Positions 26,198-35,162 of a DNA stretch of 64,000 nt are shown here, piece by piece. The notes under the pieces are model-generated. The model made no database searches and had not been told where the DNA came from. It saw only the letters and a list, made by a program, of their open reading frames with translations. The stretch is from CBDDGJ01 sp965199285 (GTDB lineage Bacteria; Pseudomonadota; Alphaproteobacteria; RS24), in NCBI GenBank assembly GCA_965199285.1, contig OZ240687.1, positions 62,001-126,000 of the forward strand. Direction: 5' to 3'. Position numbers and translations under genes: made by a program. The stretch's first letter is position 1. Each line of letters opens with the position of its first letter.

Positions 26198-26803
26198 ATG
26201 TTTACAGGCATTATTACAGATCAGGGCGAGATTATCTCTGTTACACCGGCGGGCGATACGCGGTTTGAAATCCGAACCGGCTATGACACGCAAAGCATTG
26301 CGCTGGGCGCTTCTATCGCGTGTGATGGTGTCTGCCTCACCGTTATTGAAACCGGTGCAGATTACTTTGCGGTTGAAGCCTCACAAGAGACTTTGATGGT
26401 CACCACCGCGAAAGCATGGCAAGCCGGACGTATGCTTAATCTGGAACGCGCAATGCGGATGGGAGATGAATTTGGGGGGCATATTGTTTCTGGTCATGTT
26501 GATGGTCTGGCTGAGATTCTATCAATCGAGGCAGATGGCGATTCGCGTATTTTTACATTCGCCGCCCCGCTTGAGCTTCGCGCCTTTATTGCCGCGAAAG
26601 GATCGGTGACCTTAAACGGCACCTCGCTTACCGTAAATAAGGTTGAAGATACACAGTTCACAGTCAATATTATCCCGCATACGCAAGCGGTGACGGGGTG
26701 GGGCACAGCGCAGGCGGGCGATTGGGTTAATTTGGAAATAGATGTTCTGGCGCGCTATGTTGCCCGTCTGAAGGAAGTTGATAAAGGAGAGGCGCATGTC
26801 TGA
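26198..26803 (+). CDS. ribE: Riboflavin synthase alpha chain
   Basis: Dismutates two 6,7-dimethyl-8-ribityllumazine molecules into riboflavin. The two lumazine-binding repeats are visible: MFTGIITDQGEI at the start and GGHIVSGHVDG near residue 90, with SLTVNKVEDTQF near 140. Length 201 aa is normal. A GAGGTGAC site precedes the ATG. It ends inside the start of the next gene (8-bp overlap). Some schemes name this gene ribC. Confidence 0.95.
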   Translation: MFTGIITDQGEIISVTPAGDTRFEIRTGYDTQSIALGASIACDGVCLTVIETGADYFAVEASQETLMVTTAKAWQAGRMLNLERAMRMGDEFGGHIVSGHVDGLAEILSIEADGDSRIFTFAAPLELRAFIAAKGSVTLNGTSLTVNKVEDTQFTVNIIPHTQAVTGWGTAQAGDWVNLEIDVLARYVARLKEVDKGEAHV

Positions 26804-27902
26804 ATATAAGCAATATTTATCTTCGCCAGAAGAGATTATCGAAGACGCTCGTAACGGGCGGATGATTATTCTGGTCGATGCTGAAGACCGAGAAAATGAA
26901 GGCGATTTGGTTATTCCCGCGCAAATGGCTACTCCGGAAGCGGTTAATTTTATGGCGAAGTTTGGGCGCGGGTTGATTTGTCTGGCAATGACGCGCGACC
27001 GTGCCGCTCAGCTCGAACTGGAATTTATGTCACCGCGCAATCAATCGCGGCATCAAACCGCGTTTACGGTTTCGATTGAAGCGCGCGAAGGTATTTCAAC
27101 CGGTATTTCAGCCCATGACCGGTCGCATACGATTTCTGTTGCGATTGACCCTACTAAAAATGCTACCGATATTGTTTCGCCAGGGCATGTCTTTCCACTG
27201 GTTGCACGCGAAGGCGGGGTTTTGCTGCGGGCGGGGCATACGGAAGCGGCGGTTGATATTGCCCGTATGGCCGGACTTAATCCGGCTGGGGTGATTTGCG
27301 AGATTATGAATGAAGATGGGACAATGGCGCGGCTGCCTGATCTGGTAAATTTCGCTCAGTTGCACGGGCTTAAAATTGGTACGATTGCTGACCTTATCGC
27401 GTATCGGCGGCGGCATGATAAACTTGTTGAGCGGGTTTATGAGGGCGATTTTGAAACCCCCGTTGGTAGCTTTAGGGCGATTGTGTTTCGCAATATGGTT
27501 GAGAATGAAGAGCATGTTGCCCTTACAATGGGTGATATTTCAACTGCCGCGCCGGTTCTCACCCGCATCCATGCTGAGGATATTGCCGGTGATATTTTGG
27601 GTGGTGGTGTGAAGGTGGATGTTTTGCGGCGGGCTTTTTCTGAAATTGCGCAAGAGGGGCGCGGCGCGATTATTATTATTCGCAACACCTCGCCCACCCC
27701 ATTTTCGGATGCGCTGAACCCCGCGCCGGTAAATAGTGAGAGCCAAATCCCTTCGGGTTTACGCGAATATGGGGTTGGTGCGCAGATTATGCTGGATTTG
27801 GGATTGAGGGAAATTGAACTTTTATCCGATCATCCGCCCCGCGTGGTTGCGCTTGAGGGCTATGATCTGAAAATTATCGCGCATCGCCCATTTAAGAAGT
27901 GA
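26796..27902 (+). CDS. ribB: 3,4-dihydroxy-2-butanone-4-phosphate synthase with degenerate GTP cyclohydrolase II domain (RibBX type)
   Basis: The N-terminal domain (to about residue 205) makes the four-carbon precursor of lumazine: DAEDRENEGDLVIPA is the acidic metal site, RAGHTEAAVDIARMAG the conserved C-terminal element. The remainder (about 210–368) has the fold of GTP cyclohydrolase II but lacks the zinc cysteines: the expected CxxGDxxxSxxCxCG stretch reads EDIAGDILGGGVKVD. So the second half should be unable to open GTP, as described for RibBX proteins. A separate RibA is therefore expected elsewhere in the genome (inference). ATG at 26796 is chosen for its AAGGAGAGG site. Confidence 0.93.
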   Translation: MSEYKQYLSSPEEIIEDARNGRMIILVDAEDRENEGDLVIPAQMATPEAVNFMAKFGRGLICLAMTRDRAAQLELEFMSPRNQSRHQTAFTVSIEAREGISTGISAHDRSHTISVAIDPTKNATDIVSPGHVFPLVAREGGVLLRAGHTEAAVDIARMAGLNPAGVICEIMNEDGTMARLPDLVNFAQLHGLKIGTIADLIAYRRRHDKLVERVYEGDFETPVGSFRAIVFRNMVENEEHVALTMGDISTAAPVLTRIHAEDIAGDILGGGVKVDVLRRAFSEIAQEGRGAIIIIRNTSPTPFSDALNPAPVNSESQIPSGLREYGVGAQIMLDLGLREIELLSDHPPRVVALEGYDLKIIAHRPFKK

Positions 27903-27913
27903 GGGTGCAAATA

Positions 27914-28354
27914 ATGGGAGCAAAGTCAAAAATATTATTTGTTGAAGCGCAGTTTTATCCTGAGATGACAGCCGCATTGCATGATGGGGCAGTTCAAGCT
28001 GTTGAGGCTGCTGGGGCAAATTATGAGGCGATTGCCGTGCCAGGGGTTTTGGAAATTCCGACCGCGATTAAATATGCTCATGAAACCGGCAATTATGATG
28101 CCTATGTGGCGCTTGGGGTGGTGATTAGAGGAGAGACGTATCATTTTGATCTTGTCTGTAATGAAAGCGCCCGTGCGCTTATGGATTTAGGGGTTCAGTA
28201 TGGGCTGGCGATTGGTAATGGCATCCAAACGGTTGAAAATGAAGCGCAAGCCTGGGCGCGGGTACGGATGAGCGAAAAAAATAAAGGTGGCGGCGCAGCC
28301 CAAGCCGCCTTGCGTTTATGGGAGTTGAAAGAGCATTATGGCCTATCCCGCTAG
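27914..28354 (+). CDS. ribH: 6,7-dimethyl-8-ribityllumazine synthase
   Basis: Joins the butanone phosphate to the pyrimidine to give lumazine. Conserved pieces are VPGVLEIPTAIKYA near residue 47, LGVVIRGETYHFD near 73 with the catalytic histidine, and NGIQTVENEAQAWAR near 105. A GTG at 27899 is in frame, but the ATG at 27914 with GAGGGTG upstream is the likely start (146 aa). Its 3' end overlaps nusB by 17 bp, an arrangement common in this class. Confidence 0.95.
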   Translation: MGAKSKILFVEAQFYPEMTAALHDGAVQAVEAAGANYEAIAVPGVLEIPTAIKYAHETGNYDAYVALGVVIRGETYHFDLVCNESARALMDLGVQYGLAIGNGIQTVENEAQAWARVRMSEKNKGGGAAQAALRLWELKEHYGLSR

Positions 28355-28826
28355 ATCCGCCGCCCGCCTTTTGGCGGTGCAGGCGCTCTATCAAATGGAG
28401 CTTGCCGAAAGCGGGCTGGATCATATTATTTCAGAATATAAAACCCATCGGATTGCCGACCCCTTGCAGGGGCTTGAGCCAGAGGCGGACACTGACCGCA
28501 TAGCAGAGTCGAAAATAAACGCGGCTGATGCAGATTTTTTTGAAAGCATTTTACGGCAGGTGATCGGTGAGCAAATCACGATTGACCGGCAGATTGATGC
28601 TTATTTAAGTAAGGATTGGCGTCTCTCACGTCTGGATAGCACGCTACGCGCTCTTTTACGTTGTGGGGTTTGTGAGCTTCTCTATTTTCGGGATATTGCG
28701 GCGCAAATTATTATTGCCGAATATACCGATATGGCACATAGTTTTTTTAGCGGCAAAGAAGGTGGGATGGTAAATGCCTTGTTAGACCGTTTGGCGCAGG
28801 CCATTCAAACCGGTGATGTCGCCTGA
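28338..28826 (+). CDS. nusB: Transcription antitermination protein NusB
   Basis: RNA-binding helical protein that, with NusE/S10, assembles on boxA in rRNA operons. N-terminal SAARLLAVQALYQMELAES and the C-terminal FRDIAAQIIIAEYTDMAHSF with GGMVNALLDRL are family-specific. 162 aa is typical of alphaproteobacterial NusB. It overlaps ribH by 17 bp and is followed by thiL 9 bp later. Confidence 0.95.
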   Translation: MAYPARSAARLLAVQALYQMELAESGLDHIISEYKTHRIADPLQGLEPEADTDRIAESKINAADADFFESILRQVIGEQITIDRQIDAYLSKDWRLSRLDSTLRALLRCGVCELLYFRDIAAQIIIAEYTDMAHSFFSGKEGGMVNALLDRLAQAIQTGDVA

Positions 28827-28835
28827 AGAGGGGGT

Positions 28836-29720
28836 ATGTCACAATCCATGTCCGAAGATAAAGGGAATGAATTTGATTTCATCGAAAGCTATTTTCGTCC
28901 ATTAGCGGCGGCGGGCGCGCTTTACTTGCAAGATGATGCGGCGCTGGTTGAAGTGCCGACAGGCATGCAGCAACTTGTCTCCACCGATATAATGGTTGCG
29001 GGCATCCATATTCCAGCTATGGCAGATGGGTGCTTATGGGCACGGCGGCTGGTTGCTAGCGCGGTTTCTGATCTTGCTGCAATGGGCGCAACCCCGCAAG
29101 GCTGTGTGTTTAATCTCGGCAAGCGTGAGGATTGGGATAAGGTTTTCATGCGTGCCTTTGCGGATGAATTTGCAAATATGCTTGCTCATTATGAGTTAGC
29201 CCTTTGGGGTGGTGATAGTGTGTGCAGCAGAGAAGGGTTTATGGGGCTTACGGTACATGGGCTTGTTAAAAACGGACAAGCGCTCCGGCGTGCTGGGGCG
29301 CAAGTGGGGGATATTGTTTATGTCTCTGGCGTGATCGGGGCGGCGGCAGATTTTACCGCACCTGCCTATACGCATCCGGTTGCACAGATTGCGCTGGGGC
29401 AAGCGCTGCGTGGTAAGGCAAGCGCATGTATTGATATTTCAGATGGGCTGGCCGCAGACCTTGACCATATTTGCACGGCAAGCGCGTGTGGGATGGATAT
29501 TGATTATCATGCAATACCATTGGTTACAGATAATATTGATTTACTTGCCGCCGGCGATGATTATCAGCTCGCCTTTACCATGCCAGCCGAATATAGAATA
29601 GCTGACCTTCCCATACCCGTTACGGCGATTGGCAGCGTTACAAAGGGAGGTTCAGCTCGGTTTTTGGATGCCAACCATAATCCAATAGATATAAAACGAC
29701 GTGGATTTATACATTTTTAG
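28836..29720 (+). CDS. thiL: Thiamine-monophosphate kinase
   Basis: Phosphorylates thiamine monophosphate to the active cofactor. Visible motifs: FIESYFRPLA at residue 14, YLQDDAALVEV near 28 (metal aspartates), WARRLVASAVSDLAAMGATP near 65, LWGGDSVCS near 125 and AAGDDYQLAFT near 245. At 294 aa it is shorter than the roughly 325-aa E. coli enzyme; the gap lies in the C-terminal half, but all catalytic segments remain. Last gene of the glyA–thiL run; a 149-bp gap precedes hppA. Confidence 0.92.
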   Translation: MSQSMSEDKGNEFDFIESYFRPLAAAGALYLQDDAALVEVPTGMQQLVSTDIMVAGIHIPAMADGCLWARRLVASAVSDLAAMGATPQGCVFNLGKREDWDKVFMRAFADEFANMLAHYELALWGGDSVCSREGFMGLTVHGLVKNGQALRRAGAQVGDIVYVSGVIGAAADFTAPAYTHPVAQIALGQALRGKASACIDISDGLAADLDHICTASACGMDIDYHAIPLVTDNIDLLAAGDDYQLAFTMPAEYRIADLPIPVTAIGSVTKGGSARFLDANHNPIDIKRRGFIHF

Positions 29721-29869
29721 CCTAAAATAAGCATTTTTGCATGATATTCTTGCTTTTTGGTGCGAATTTTGGCATGTAAATCAACAATTCGTTATAGAGG
29801 GGTGGTGAACGTGCTTCTATGGCGTATCACGAACATAATCAGAGGAACATCTATTAAGGGGAAGAACTC

Positions 29870-31981
29870 ATGGAATATATTCAGGAACTTATTATTGGCG
29901 CAGGTATTTTGTCGATAATTTATGGGATTTGGGCGTCACGCTCAGTGCTTTCGGCAAGCGCCGGTACAGAACGGATGCAAGAAATTGCCGCTTCCATTCA
30001 AGAAGGTGCGAGCGCCTATCTTAACCGCCAATATACAACAATTGCTTTGGTTGGAGTTGTGATTGCCATTTTGGTTGGTTGGTTTTTAGGGGTTAAGGTT
30101 GCAATCGGCTTTATCATTGGGGCGACCCTTTCAGGCGCGGCTGGTTATATCGGTATGCTTGTTTCAGTGCGCGCGAATGTGCGGACAACCCAAGCTGCCA
30201 GTGAAAGTTTGGGGGCAGGTCTCTCCATTGCTTTTCGGGCGGGCGCGGTCACCGGAATGCTTGTCGCCGGTCTGGCGCTTTTGGCGGTTGCGGTTTATTT
30301 CTTTATCCTGACCGGCTCGCAAGGTCTATCGCCTAAGTCACGCGAAGTGATTGATGCGCTGGTTGCGCTCGGATTTGGTGCGTCGTTGATTTCGATTTTT
30401 GCCCGTCTTGGCGGTGGTATTTTCACTAAAGGGGCTGATGTTGGTGGTGATCTTGTCGGCAAGGTTGAAGCGGGTATTCCTGAAGATGATCCGCGCAACC
30501 CTGCTACGATTGCCGATAATGTCGGTGATAATGTTGGCGATTGCGCAGGGATGGCGGCTGACTTGTTTGAAACCTATGCGGTGACCATTGTTGCGACGAT
30601 GGTTCTCGCGTCGATCTTTTTTACGGCCGATACAATGACAATGATGATTTACCCGCTTGTAATTGGGGCGACATGTATTGTCACGTCGATCATTGGGACA
30701 TTCTTTGTGCGGCTTGGCAAGAGCCAGTCGATTATGGGCGCGCTTTATAAGGGTTTTATTGCGGCGGCAGTGCTATCGCTGATTGCGCTTTATTTCGTAA
30801 CTGATGAGGTGATTGGTCTGGATACGCAACGGGTAATTGAAGGGCATAGCTTTGATGGCATGGCACTTTATTTATGTGGTGTTGCGGGGCTGGTCATTAC
30901 CGGATTAATCATTTGGATTACAGAATATTATACTGGGACAGGCTTTCGCCCTGTCCGTTCAGTGGCAAAATCTTCTGAAACCGGTCATGGAACCAATGTT
31001 ATTCAGGGGCTTGCGGTTTCGATGGAAGCAACCGCTTTACCAGCGCTCGTGATTGTGATTGGTATTTTCTATACTTATAGCCAGGCTGGCTTGTTTGGGA
31101 TTGCGATTGCGGTGACCACAATGCTGGCTTTGGCGGGCATGGTTGTCGCGCTGGATGCATTTGGTCCGGTTACCGATAATGCTGGCGGTATCGCTGAAAT
31201 GGCTGATCTGGATGACAGTGTGCGCAATACGACCGATGCGCTTGATGCGGTTGGTAACACCACAAAAGCTGTCACGAAGGGCTATGCGATTGGTTCGGCG
31301 GGACTTGGTGCATTGGTACTGTTTGCCGCTTACACGCAGGATTTGAAATTTTTCTCTGAAAATGCCACAGAATATGCGTATTTTGCGGGCGTATCGCCTG
31401 ACTTTTCTTTGTCGAATCCTTATGTGGTGATTGGTCTGTTTATTGGTGGCATGTTGCCCTATCTGTTTGGCGCGATGGGGATGACGGCGGTCGGTCGTGC
31501 TGGCAGCGCGATTGTTGAAGAAGTGCGCCGTCAATTCCGTGAAAAACCTGGCATTATGGAAGGTAAAGACCGGCCTGATTATGGTGCCGCGGTTGACTTG
31601 CTCACCCGTTCGGCAATTAAGGAAATGATTATTCCTTCGCTTCTACCGGTTCTTTCACCCGTCGTGCTTTACTATGTGATTGAAGCTGTAGCAGATCGTT
31701 CATCAGCCTTTTCTGCATTAGGCGCAATGTTGCTCGGTGTGATTATCACCGGCCTATTTGTGGCACTGTCAATGACCGCCGGTGGTGGGGCTTGGGATAA
31801 TGCCAAGAAATATATTGAAGATGGTAATCATGGCGGTAAAGGCTCTGAAGCGCATAAAGCGGCTGTGACCGGTGATACGGTTGGTGACCCTTATAAGGAT
31901 ACAGCAGGCCCTGCGGTTAATCCGATGATTAAAATCACCAATATTGTGGCATTGCTTTTGCTTGCTATATTGGCGCATTAA
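29870..31981 (+). CDS. hppA: K+-independent membrane-bound proton-pumping pyrophosphatase
   Basis: Integral membrane pump, about 16 helices, 703 aa, that uses pyrophosphate to export protons. The catalytic core is GADVGGDLVGKVEAGIPEDDP and NVGDNVGDCAGMAADLFE near residues 190–240, with DNAGGIAEM near 440 and the C-terminal DTVGDPYKDTAGPA. The determinant GNTTKAVTKG carries lysine where K+-dependent enzymes have alanine, so this is the potassium-insensitive type. It is monocistronic: a promoter-sized gap upstream and a strong terminator downstream. Confidence 0.97.
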   Translation: MEYIQELIIGAGILSIIYGIWASRSVLSASAGTERMQEIAASIQEGASAYLNRQYTTIALVGVVIAILVGWFLGVKVAIGFIIGATLSGAAGYIGMLVSVRANVRTTQAASESLGAGLSIAFRAGAVTGMLVAGLALLAVAVYFFILTGSQGLSPKSREVIDALVALGFGASLISIFARLGGGIFTKGADVGGDLVGKVEAGIPEDDPRNPATIADNVGDNVGDCAGMAADLFETYAVTIVATMVLASIFFTADTMTMMIYPLVIGATCIVTSIIGTFFVRLGKSQSIMGALYKGFIAAAVLSLIALYFVTDEVIGLDTQRVIEGHSFDGMALYLCGVAGLVITGLIIWITEYYTGTGFRPVRSVAKSSETGHGTNVIQGLAVSMEATALPALVIVIGIFYTYSQAGLFGIAIAVTTMLALAGMVVALDAFGPVTDNAGGIAEMADLDDSVRNTTDALDAVGNTTKAVTKGYAIGSAGLGALVLFAAYTQDLKFFSENATEYAYFAGVSPDFSLSNPYVVIGLFIGGMLPYLFGAMGMTAVGRAGSAIVEEVRRQFREKPGIMEGKDRPDYGAAVDLLTRSAIKEMIIPSLLPVLSPVVLYYVIEAVADRSSAFSALGAMLLGVIITGLFVALSMTAGGGAWDNAKKYIEDGNHGGKGSEAHKAAVTGDTVGDPYKDTAGPAVNPMIKITNIVALLLLAILAH

Positions 31982-32004
31982 ATAAATTTAAGCAGATATA
32001 AATC

Positions 32005-32038
32005 AACCCCGCCTTTAGACATGAAGGCGGGGTTTTTT
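32005..32038 (+). terminator. Rho-independent terminator after hppA
   Basis: An 11-bp perfect stem, AACCCCGCCTT (32005–32015) with AAGGCGGGGTT (32024–32034), an 8-nt loop, and a T6 tract at 32033–32038. It lies 24 bp past the hppA stop, and also stands downstream of the convergent cytochrome gene. Confidence 0.95.
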
Positions 32039-32064
32039 ATGAGGCTAAGGAACGCAAAACCCCT

Positions 32065-32544
32065 TTATTTGTTTTGTGATGTCGTATCAGGTCTCAGCTT
32101 TCGTATATCGGTGGTTTTTAGTTTTTCTAATGCTGTGGTGATGGCTTCAACCTCTGCGGTCGTGAATGCTCTGGCATTTGAGTGCGGGAAGAATTTTGAC
32201 AAAATATGATTGAGGATGGCGGCGATATTTTCGGGCTTTCTGCCAGCTGGTTGTTTGGGCATATAGCCGGCATAATCACCACTGGCAGTGCGGATAGGAC
32301 CAGCAACGCCATATTTTATAACCGCAACCAAATAGTCGCGCCCTTGCGGGCTTAAGGCAAGTTCATCTATTCCCTTATTTAAGGCTGGAAAACTGGCCGG
32401 AACCCCATTGCCATTTTGCAAATGGCAAACAGCACAGGGCTTATATAATTTTTCACCATCCGGCAGGCTTTGCGCTAAACTAGAGAATGTTGAAAATAAG
32501 ATCGCCAATGTCAGCAGCGTAAATACAAATAAAAACTGGCGCAT
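32065..32544 (-). CDS. Exported class I cytochrome c
   Basis: Periplasmic electron carrier with one haem. A Sec signal peptide (FLFVFTLLTLAILFSTFSSLAQS) ends near residue 26; the haem site is PCAVCH near residue 36, and the sixth ligand is probably the methionine of YAGYMPKQP near 93. The domain resembles the c-type subunit attached to quinol or sorbitol oxidoreductases, but no partner enzyme is encoded beside it. 159 aa with a hydrophilic tail. It is convergent with hppA. Partner and redox role are unknown. Confidence 0.85.
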   Translation of the reverse strand: MRQFLFVFTLLTLAILFSTFSSLAQSLPDGEKLYKPCAVCHLQNGNGVPASFPALNKGIDELALSPQGRDYLVAVIKYGVAGPIRTASGDYAGYMPKQPAGRKPENIAAILNHILSKFFPHSNARAFTTAEVEAITTALEKLKTTDIRKLRPDTTSQNK

Positions 32545-32618
32545 TGTGTCTTACTATTCTTCCCGCTTATAGCACTTATCATCATAATATATAAGCCAAA
32601 CGAAGCGAAAAGGCGTGA

Positions 32619-33230
32619 TTAATAAATCATGTCATCATCTGCCCAGTTGGCGGCGATAAATTGGTCGCGACCAGAGTTCCAGCGATAATATTGATAGTGA
32701 CGTTTATGGGTTTTATAATAATCCTGATGCCCAGCACCGGCAGCATAAAAATCGCCTGCTTGTTCAAGGCTAGTGGCAAGTGGTTTGGTAAATTTCTTCG
32801 ACAAAGCTTGTATCGACTCCTCCGCCTGTTGTTTTTCATACATATTGGTATAATAAATTGCCGAGCCATAATGCCGACCCCGATCAACAAATGAGCCGTT
32901 CGCATCGGTTGGGTCATGCATCCGCCAAAACGCATTTATAAGCCGCCGATAGCTAATCACTTTAGGATCATAAATAACTTTAACGGTTTCGCGATATTTG
33001 GTCATACCACGGGTGACTTGCGTATAGCTAGGATCTTTTCTGGTACCGCCCATAAATCCGGAGATAACCTCTTTTACCCCTTCCAGTTTTTCAAAATCGG
33101 CTTCCGTACACCAAAAACAACCGCCCGCAAAATAAGCAACCGCCTGTTGGCTATCGTTATTTTGAGCATATAGAGAGGTACCGCATAAAGTGCTAATGAT
33201 GAAGGTGAAATATGTGAAAAAACGGATCAT
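32619..33230 (-). CDS. msrA: Peptide methionine sulfoxide reductase MsrA, exported
   Basis: Reduces methionine S-sulfoxide in proteins. The active site GGCFWCTEADFE is near residue 36 and the Asp/Glu-Tyr elements YRETVKVIYDP and HYGSAIYYT follow. The first 22 residues (FFTYFTFIISTLCGTSLYAQ) are a signal peptide, so this copy works in the periplasm, where most MsrA enzymes do not. There is no fused MsrB; a separate MsrB without signal is encoded near 61.8 kb. The start overlaps the stop of the Sel1-like gene (ATGA), so the two are coupled. Confidence 0.92.
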   Translation of the reverse strand: MIRFFTYFTFIISTLCGTSLYAQNNDSQQAVAYFAGGCFWCTEADFEKLEGVKEVISGFMGGTRKDPSYTQVTRGMTKYRETVKVIYDPKVISYRRLINAFWRMHDPTDANGSFVDRGRHYGSAIYYTNMYEKQQAEESIQALSKKFTKPLATSLEQAGDFYAAGAGHQDYYKTHKRHYQYYRWNSGRDQFIAANWADDDMIY

Positions 33231-33913
33231 TGATGGTCTCCTATCGGAATGAAGTTAGGGTTACGTTTTGTCTGTGAGCCAGTTTGTAAATGGGGTTGTT
33301 TTCTGAAAACAGGCACCCACTCACGGGCGATATTCTGACCGGCAAGCCAATCGCGAAGGCGAAGGGATTTTTCAAGCTGCATAATATCGGCTTGCGCTTG
33401 CACTGGTGCGCCAAGGCTTAGACGCGCTGGATTTTTGAGATAGAGATGCGCCCATTTTGCCGCTTCGATCGGGTTTTGGGTGGGAGCGAGATTAATCAAA
33501 TGCAATCTGATAAGATAGGCTTGCGCCGTAAATGAACCGGCATTAGCGGCTTTGTTCACCCAGTTAAGCCCGTTTTGAAAAAGGGGTTTTGCAAAATAGG
33601 CCTGGCGTTCTTGGTCGCTGGTTGAGGGCATATTCGCATCCTCAGCGACACCGGATAATTCAATCATACATTGCCCCATAGCAAGCTGTGCATCTTCATA
33701 GCCATGACCAAGATTGGCAAGCGGTGAGAGTGCTTTGATGGCGCCTTTGCAATCCCCAATACTGCGTAGATAAAATCCGTCCCAATATTTATCTTGCTTC
33801 TGATTTTGGTTCGCTGCTCGTTGCCGAACATTATCAGATGGCCGCTCTTGTGCGGACGGTTGCGCAAGGCTAGCCAACAGCATGGCAACAGAAAGAACCA
33901 GCACCCTTACCAT
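33227..33913 (-). CDS. Exported Sel1/TPR-like repeat protein
   Basis: 228-aa protein with a signal peptide (VLVLSVAMLLASLAQPSAQE) and helical repeats of the Sel1 kind: DCKGAIKALSPLANLGHGYEDAQLAMGQC region near 55–80, GLNWVNKAANAGSFTAQAYL near 115, NPIEAAKWAHLYLKN near 147. Such proteins act as scaffolds in the envelope; no specific partner is visible. It overlaps glyoxalase upstream by 7 bp and msrA downstream by 4 bp, which suggests a small envelope stress operon gloA–sel1–msrA. Confidence 0.7.
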   Translation of the reverse strand: MVRVLVLSVAMLLASLAQPSAQERPSDNVRQRAANQNQKQDKYWDGFYLRSIGDCKGAIKALSPLANLGHGYEDAQLAMGQCMIELSGVAEDANMPSTSDQERQAYFAKPLFQNGLNWVNKAANAGSFTAQAYLIRLHLINLAPTQNPIEAAKWAHLYLKNPARLSLGAPVQAQADIMQLEKSLRLRDWLAGQNIAREWVPVFRKQPHLQTGSQTKRNPNFIPIGDHQ

Positions 33914-34326
33914 TTGCCGATATTATCCATCGATGCCCAAGGCTCCGTTTCAGGTAGAGCCTTATCTTTTTGTAAAAGTTCGATCGATACATTATCTGGC
34001 GAACGAACAAAGGCCATCGCGCCATCGCGAGGTGGGCGGTTGATCGTCACGCCAGCATCGATAAGGCGTTGGCAGGTGTCGTAAATATTATCCACCTGAT
34101 AGGCAAGATGTCCAAAATTGCGCCCTTCTCCGAGCTCTTCCGGATCCCAATTATGGGTTAATTCTATTTGTGCCTCTGGCTGTCCGGGGGGTGCCAGAAA
34201 CACCAATGTAAAGCGGCCAGCTTCGACATTATGACGGCTTAATTCTTCCAGCCCCAAAGCATCGCAATAGAATTTCAGACTTGCATCCAAATCGCTGACG
34301 CGGATCATTGTATGCAGATATTTCAT
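33907..34326 (-). CDS. gloA: Lactoylglutathione lyase (glyoxalase I)
   Basis: Isomerises the methylglyoxal–glutathione hemithioacetal to S-lactoylglutathione. The two-module fold shows the four metal ligands in the expected places: His5 in YLHTMIRVSDLD, Glu in AQIELTHNW near 55, His in FGHLAYQVD near 73 and Glu in VSIELLQK near 122. FYCDALGLEEL near residue 19 is a family signature. 139 aa is normal. First gene of a minus-strand group with the Sel1-like gene and msrA; divergent from the sirtuin. Confidence 0.93.
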   Translation of the reverse strand: MKYLHTMIRVSDLDASLKFYCDALGLEELSRHNVEAGRFTLVFLAPPGQPEAQIELTHNWDPEELGEGRNFGHLAYQVDNIYDTCQRLIDAGVTINRPPRDGAMAFVRSPDNVSIELLQKDKALPETEPWASMDNIGKW

Positions 34327-34408
34327 GACATTATCCTCTATTTTGCTTACAATGGAGTTTGCTTATTCATATCAGTTTGTCAAGATAAGGTAGGATTAAG
34401 GCGGAAAT

Positions 34409-35149
34409 ATGTCAGATAGTCTCAAAACATGGTTGCAAGAATGCGAGCGAGCCGTTGTGTTTACCGGTGCGGGCATCAGCACTGAATCGGGTATTCCGGA
34501 TTTTCGTAGTCCGGGGGGGATTTGGACGCGGATGAAGCCAATCATGTTTGAAGATTTTACCCGTTCTGAGGAAATGCGGATTGAAAGCTGGAAGCGTAAA
34601 TTCGCAATGGATGCAGAACTTGGCAAAGCCCAACCCAATAAGGGGCATCAGGCGATTGCAACATTAGTTGGGCAAGGTGTGGTGAGCCATGTAATCACCC
34701 AGAATATCGATAATCTGCATCAGGATAGTGGTGTTCCCGCCGCGAAAGTGGTCGAGCTACATGGCAATAGCACTTATGCCAAATGTCTTGATTGCGGCGC
34801 GCGTTATGAATTGGCAGAAATCAAGCAGCAATTTACCGCTAGCCGCGAAGCGATGTCGCCGCGCTGTGATATATGCGGCGGCTATGTCAAATCAGCGACA
34901 ATCTCTTTCGGACAAGCGATGCCGGAGCCAGAAATGCAGCGCGCCCAAGATGCAGTGGCGGGGTGCGATTTGTTTTTGGCAATCGGCTCATCTTTACAGG
35001 TTTATCCAGCCGCTGGGTTTCCGGTTTTGGCCAGTCAGCAGGGTGCCAAGCTGGTTATTCTCAATCGTGAGGCAACCGATCTGGATGACATTGCGGATCT
35101 TGTTTTGCATCAGGAAATCGGCGATACACTCGCTTCTATTGTCGAATAG
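34409..35149 (+). CDS. cobB: NAD-dependent protein deacylase, sirtuin family
   Basis: Removes acyl groups from lysines with NAD as co-substrate. Motifs: FTGAGISTESGIPDFRS near residue 18, TQNIDNLHQDSG near 100, the catalytic histidine in ELHGN near 118, and a zinc ribbon CLDCG…CDICGG near 128–155. SFGQAMPEPEM and AIGSSLQVYPAA complete the NAD site. The Y/R pair of desuccinylases (YxxR after the first loop) is not evident, so deacetylase activity is more likely. AAGGCGGAAAT precedes the ATG. A thioesterase gene follows 13 bp later. Confidence 0.92.
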   Translation: MSDSLKTWLQECERAVVFTGAGISTESGIPDFRSPGGIWTRMKPIMFEDFTRSEEMRIESWKRKFAMDAELGKAQPNKGHQAIATLVGQGVVSHVITQNIDNLHQDSGVPAAKVVELHGNSTYAKCLDCGARYELAEIKQQFTASREAMSPRCDICGGYVKSATISFGQAMPEPEMQRAQDAVAGCDLFLAIGSSLQVYPAAGFPVLASQQGAKLVILNREATDLDDIADLVLHQEIGDTLASIVE

Positions 35150-35162
35150 GAACAGATAAAGA

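Noticed and set aside
32021..32209. Small plus-strand reading frame after hppA
   Set aside because: It begins inside the terminator and is antisense to the cytochrome c gene; no ribosome site.
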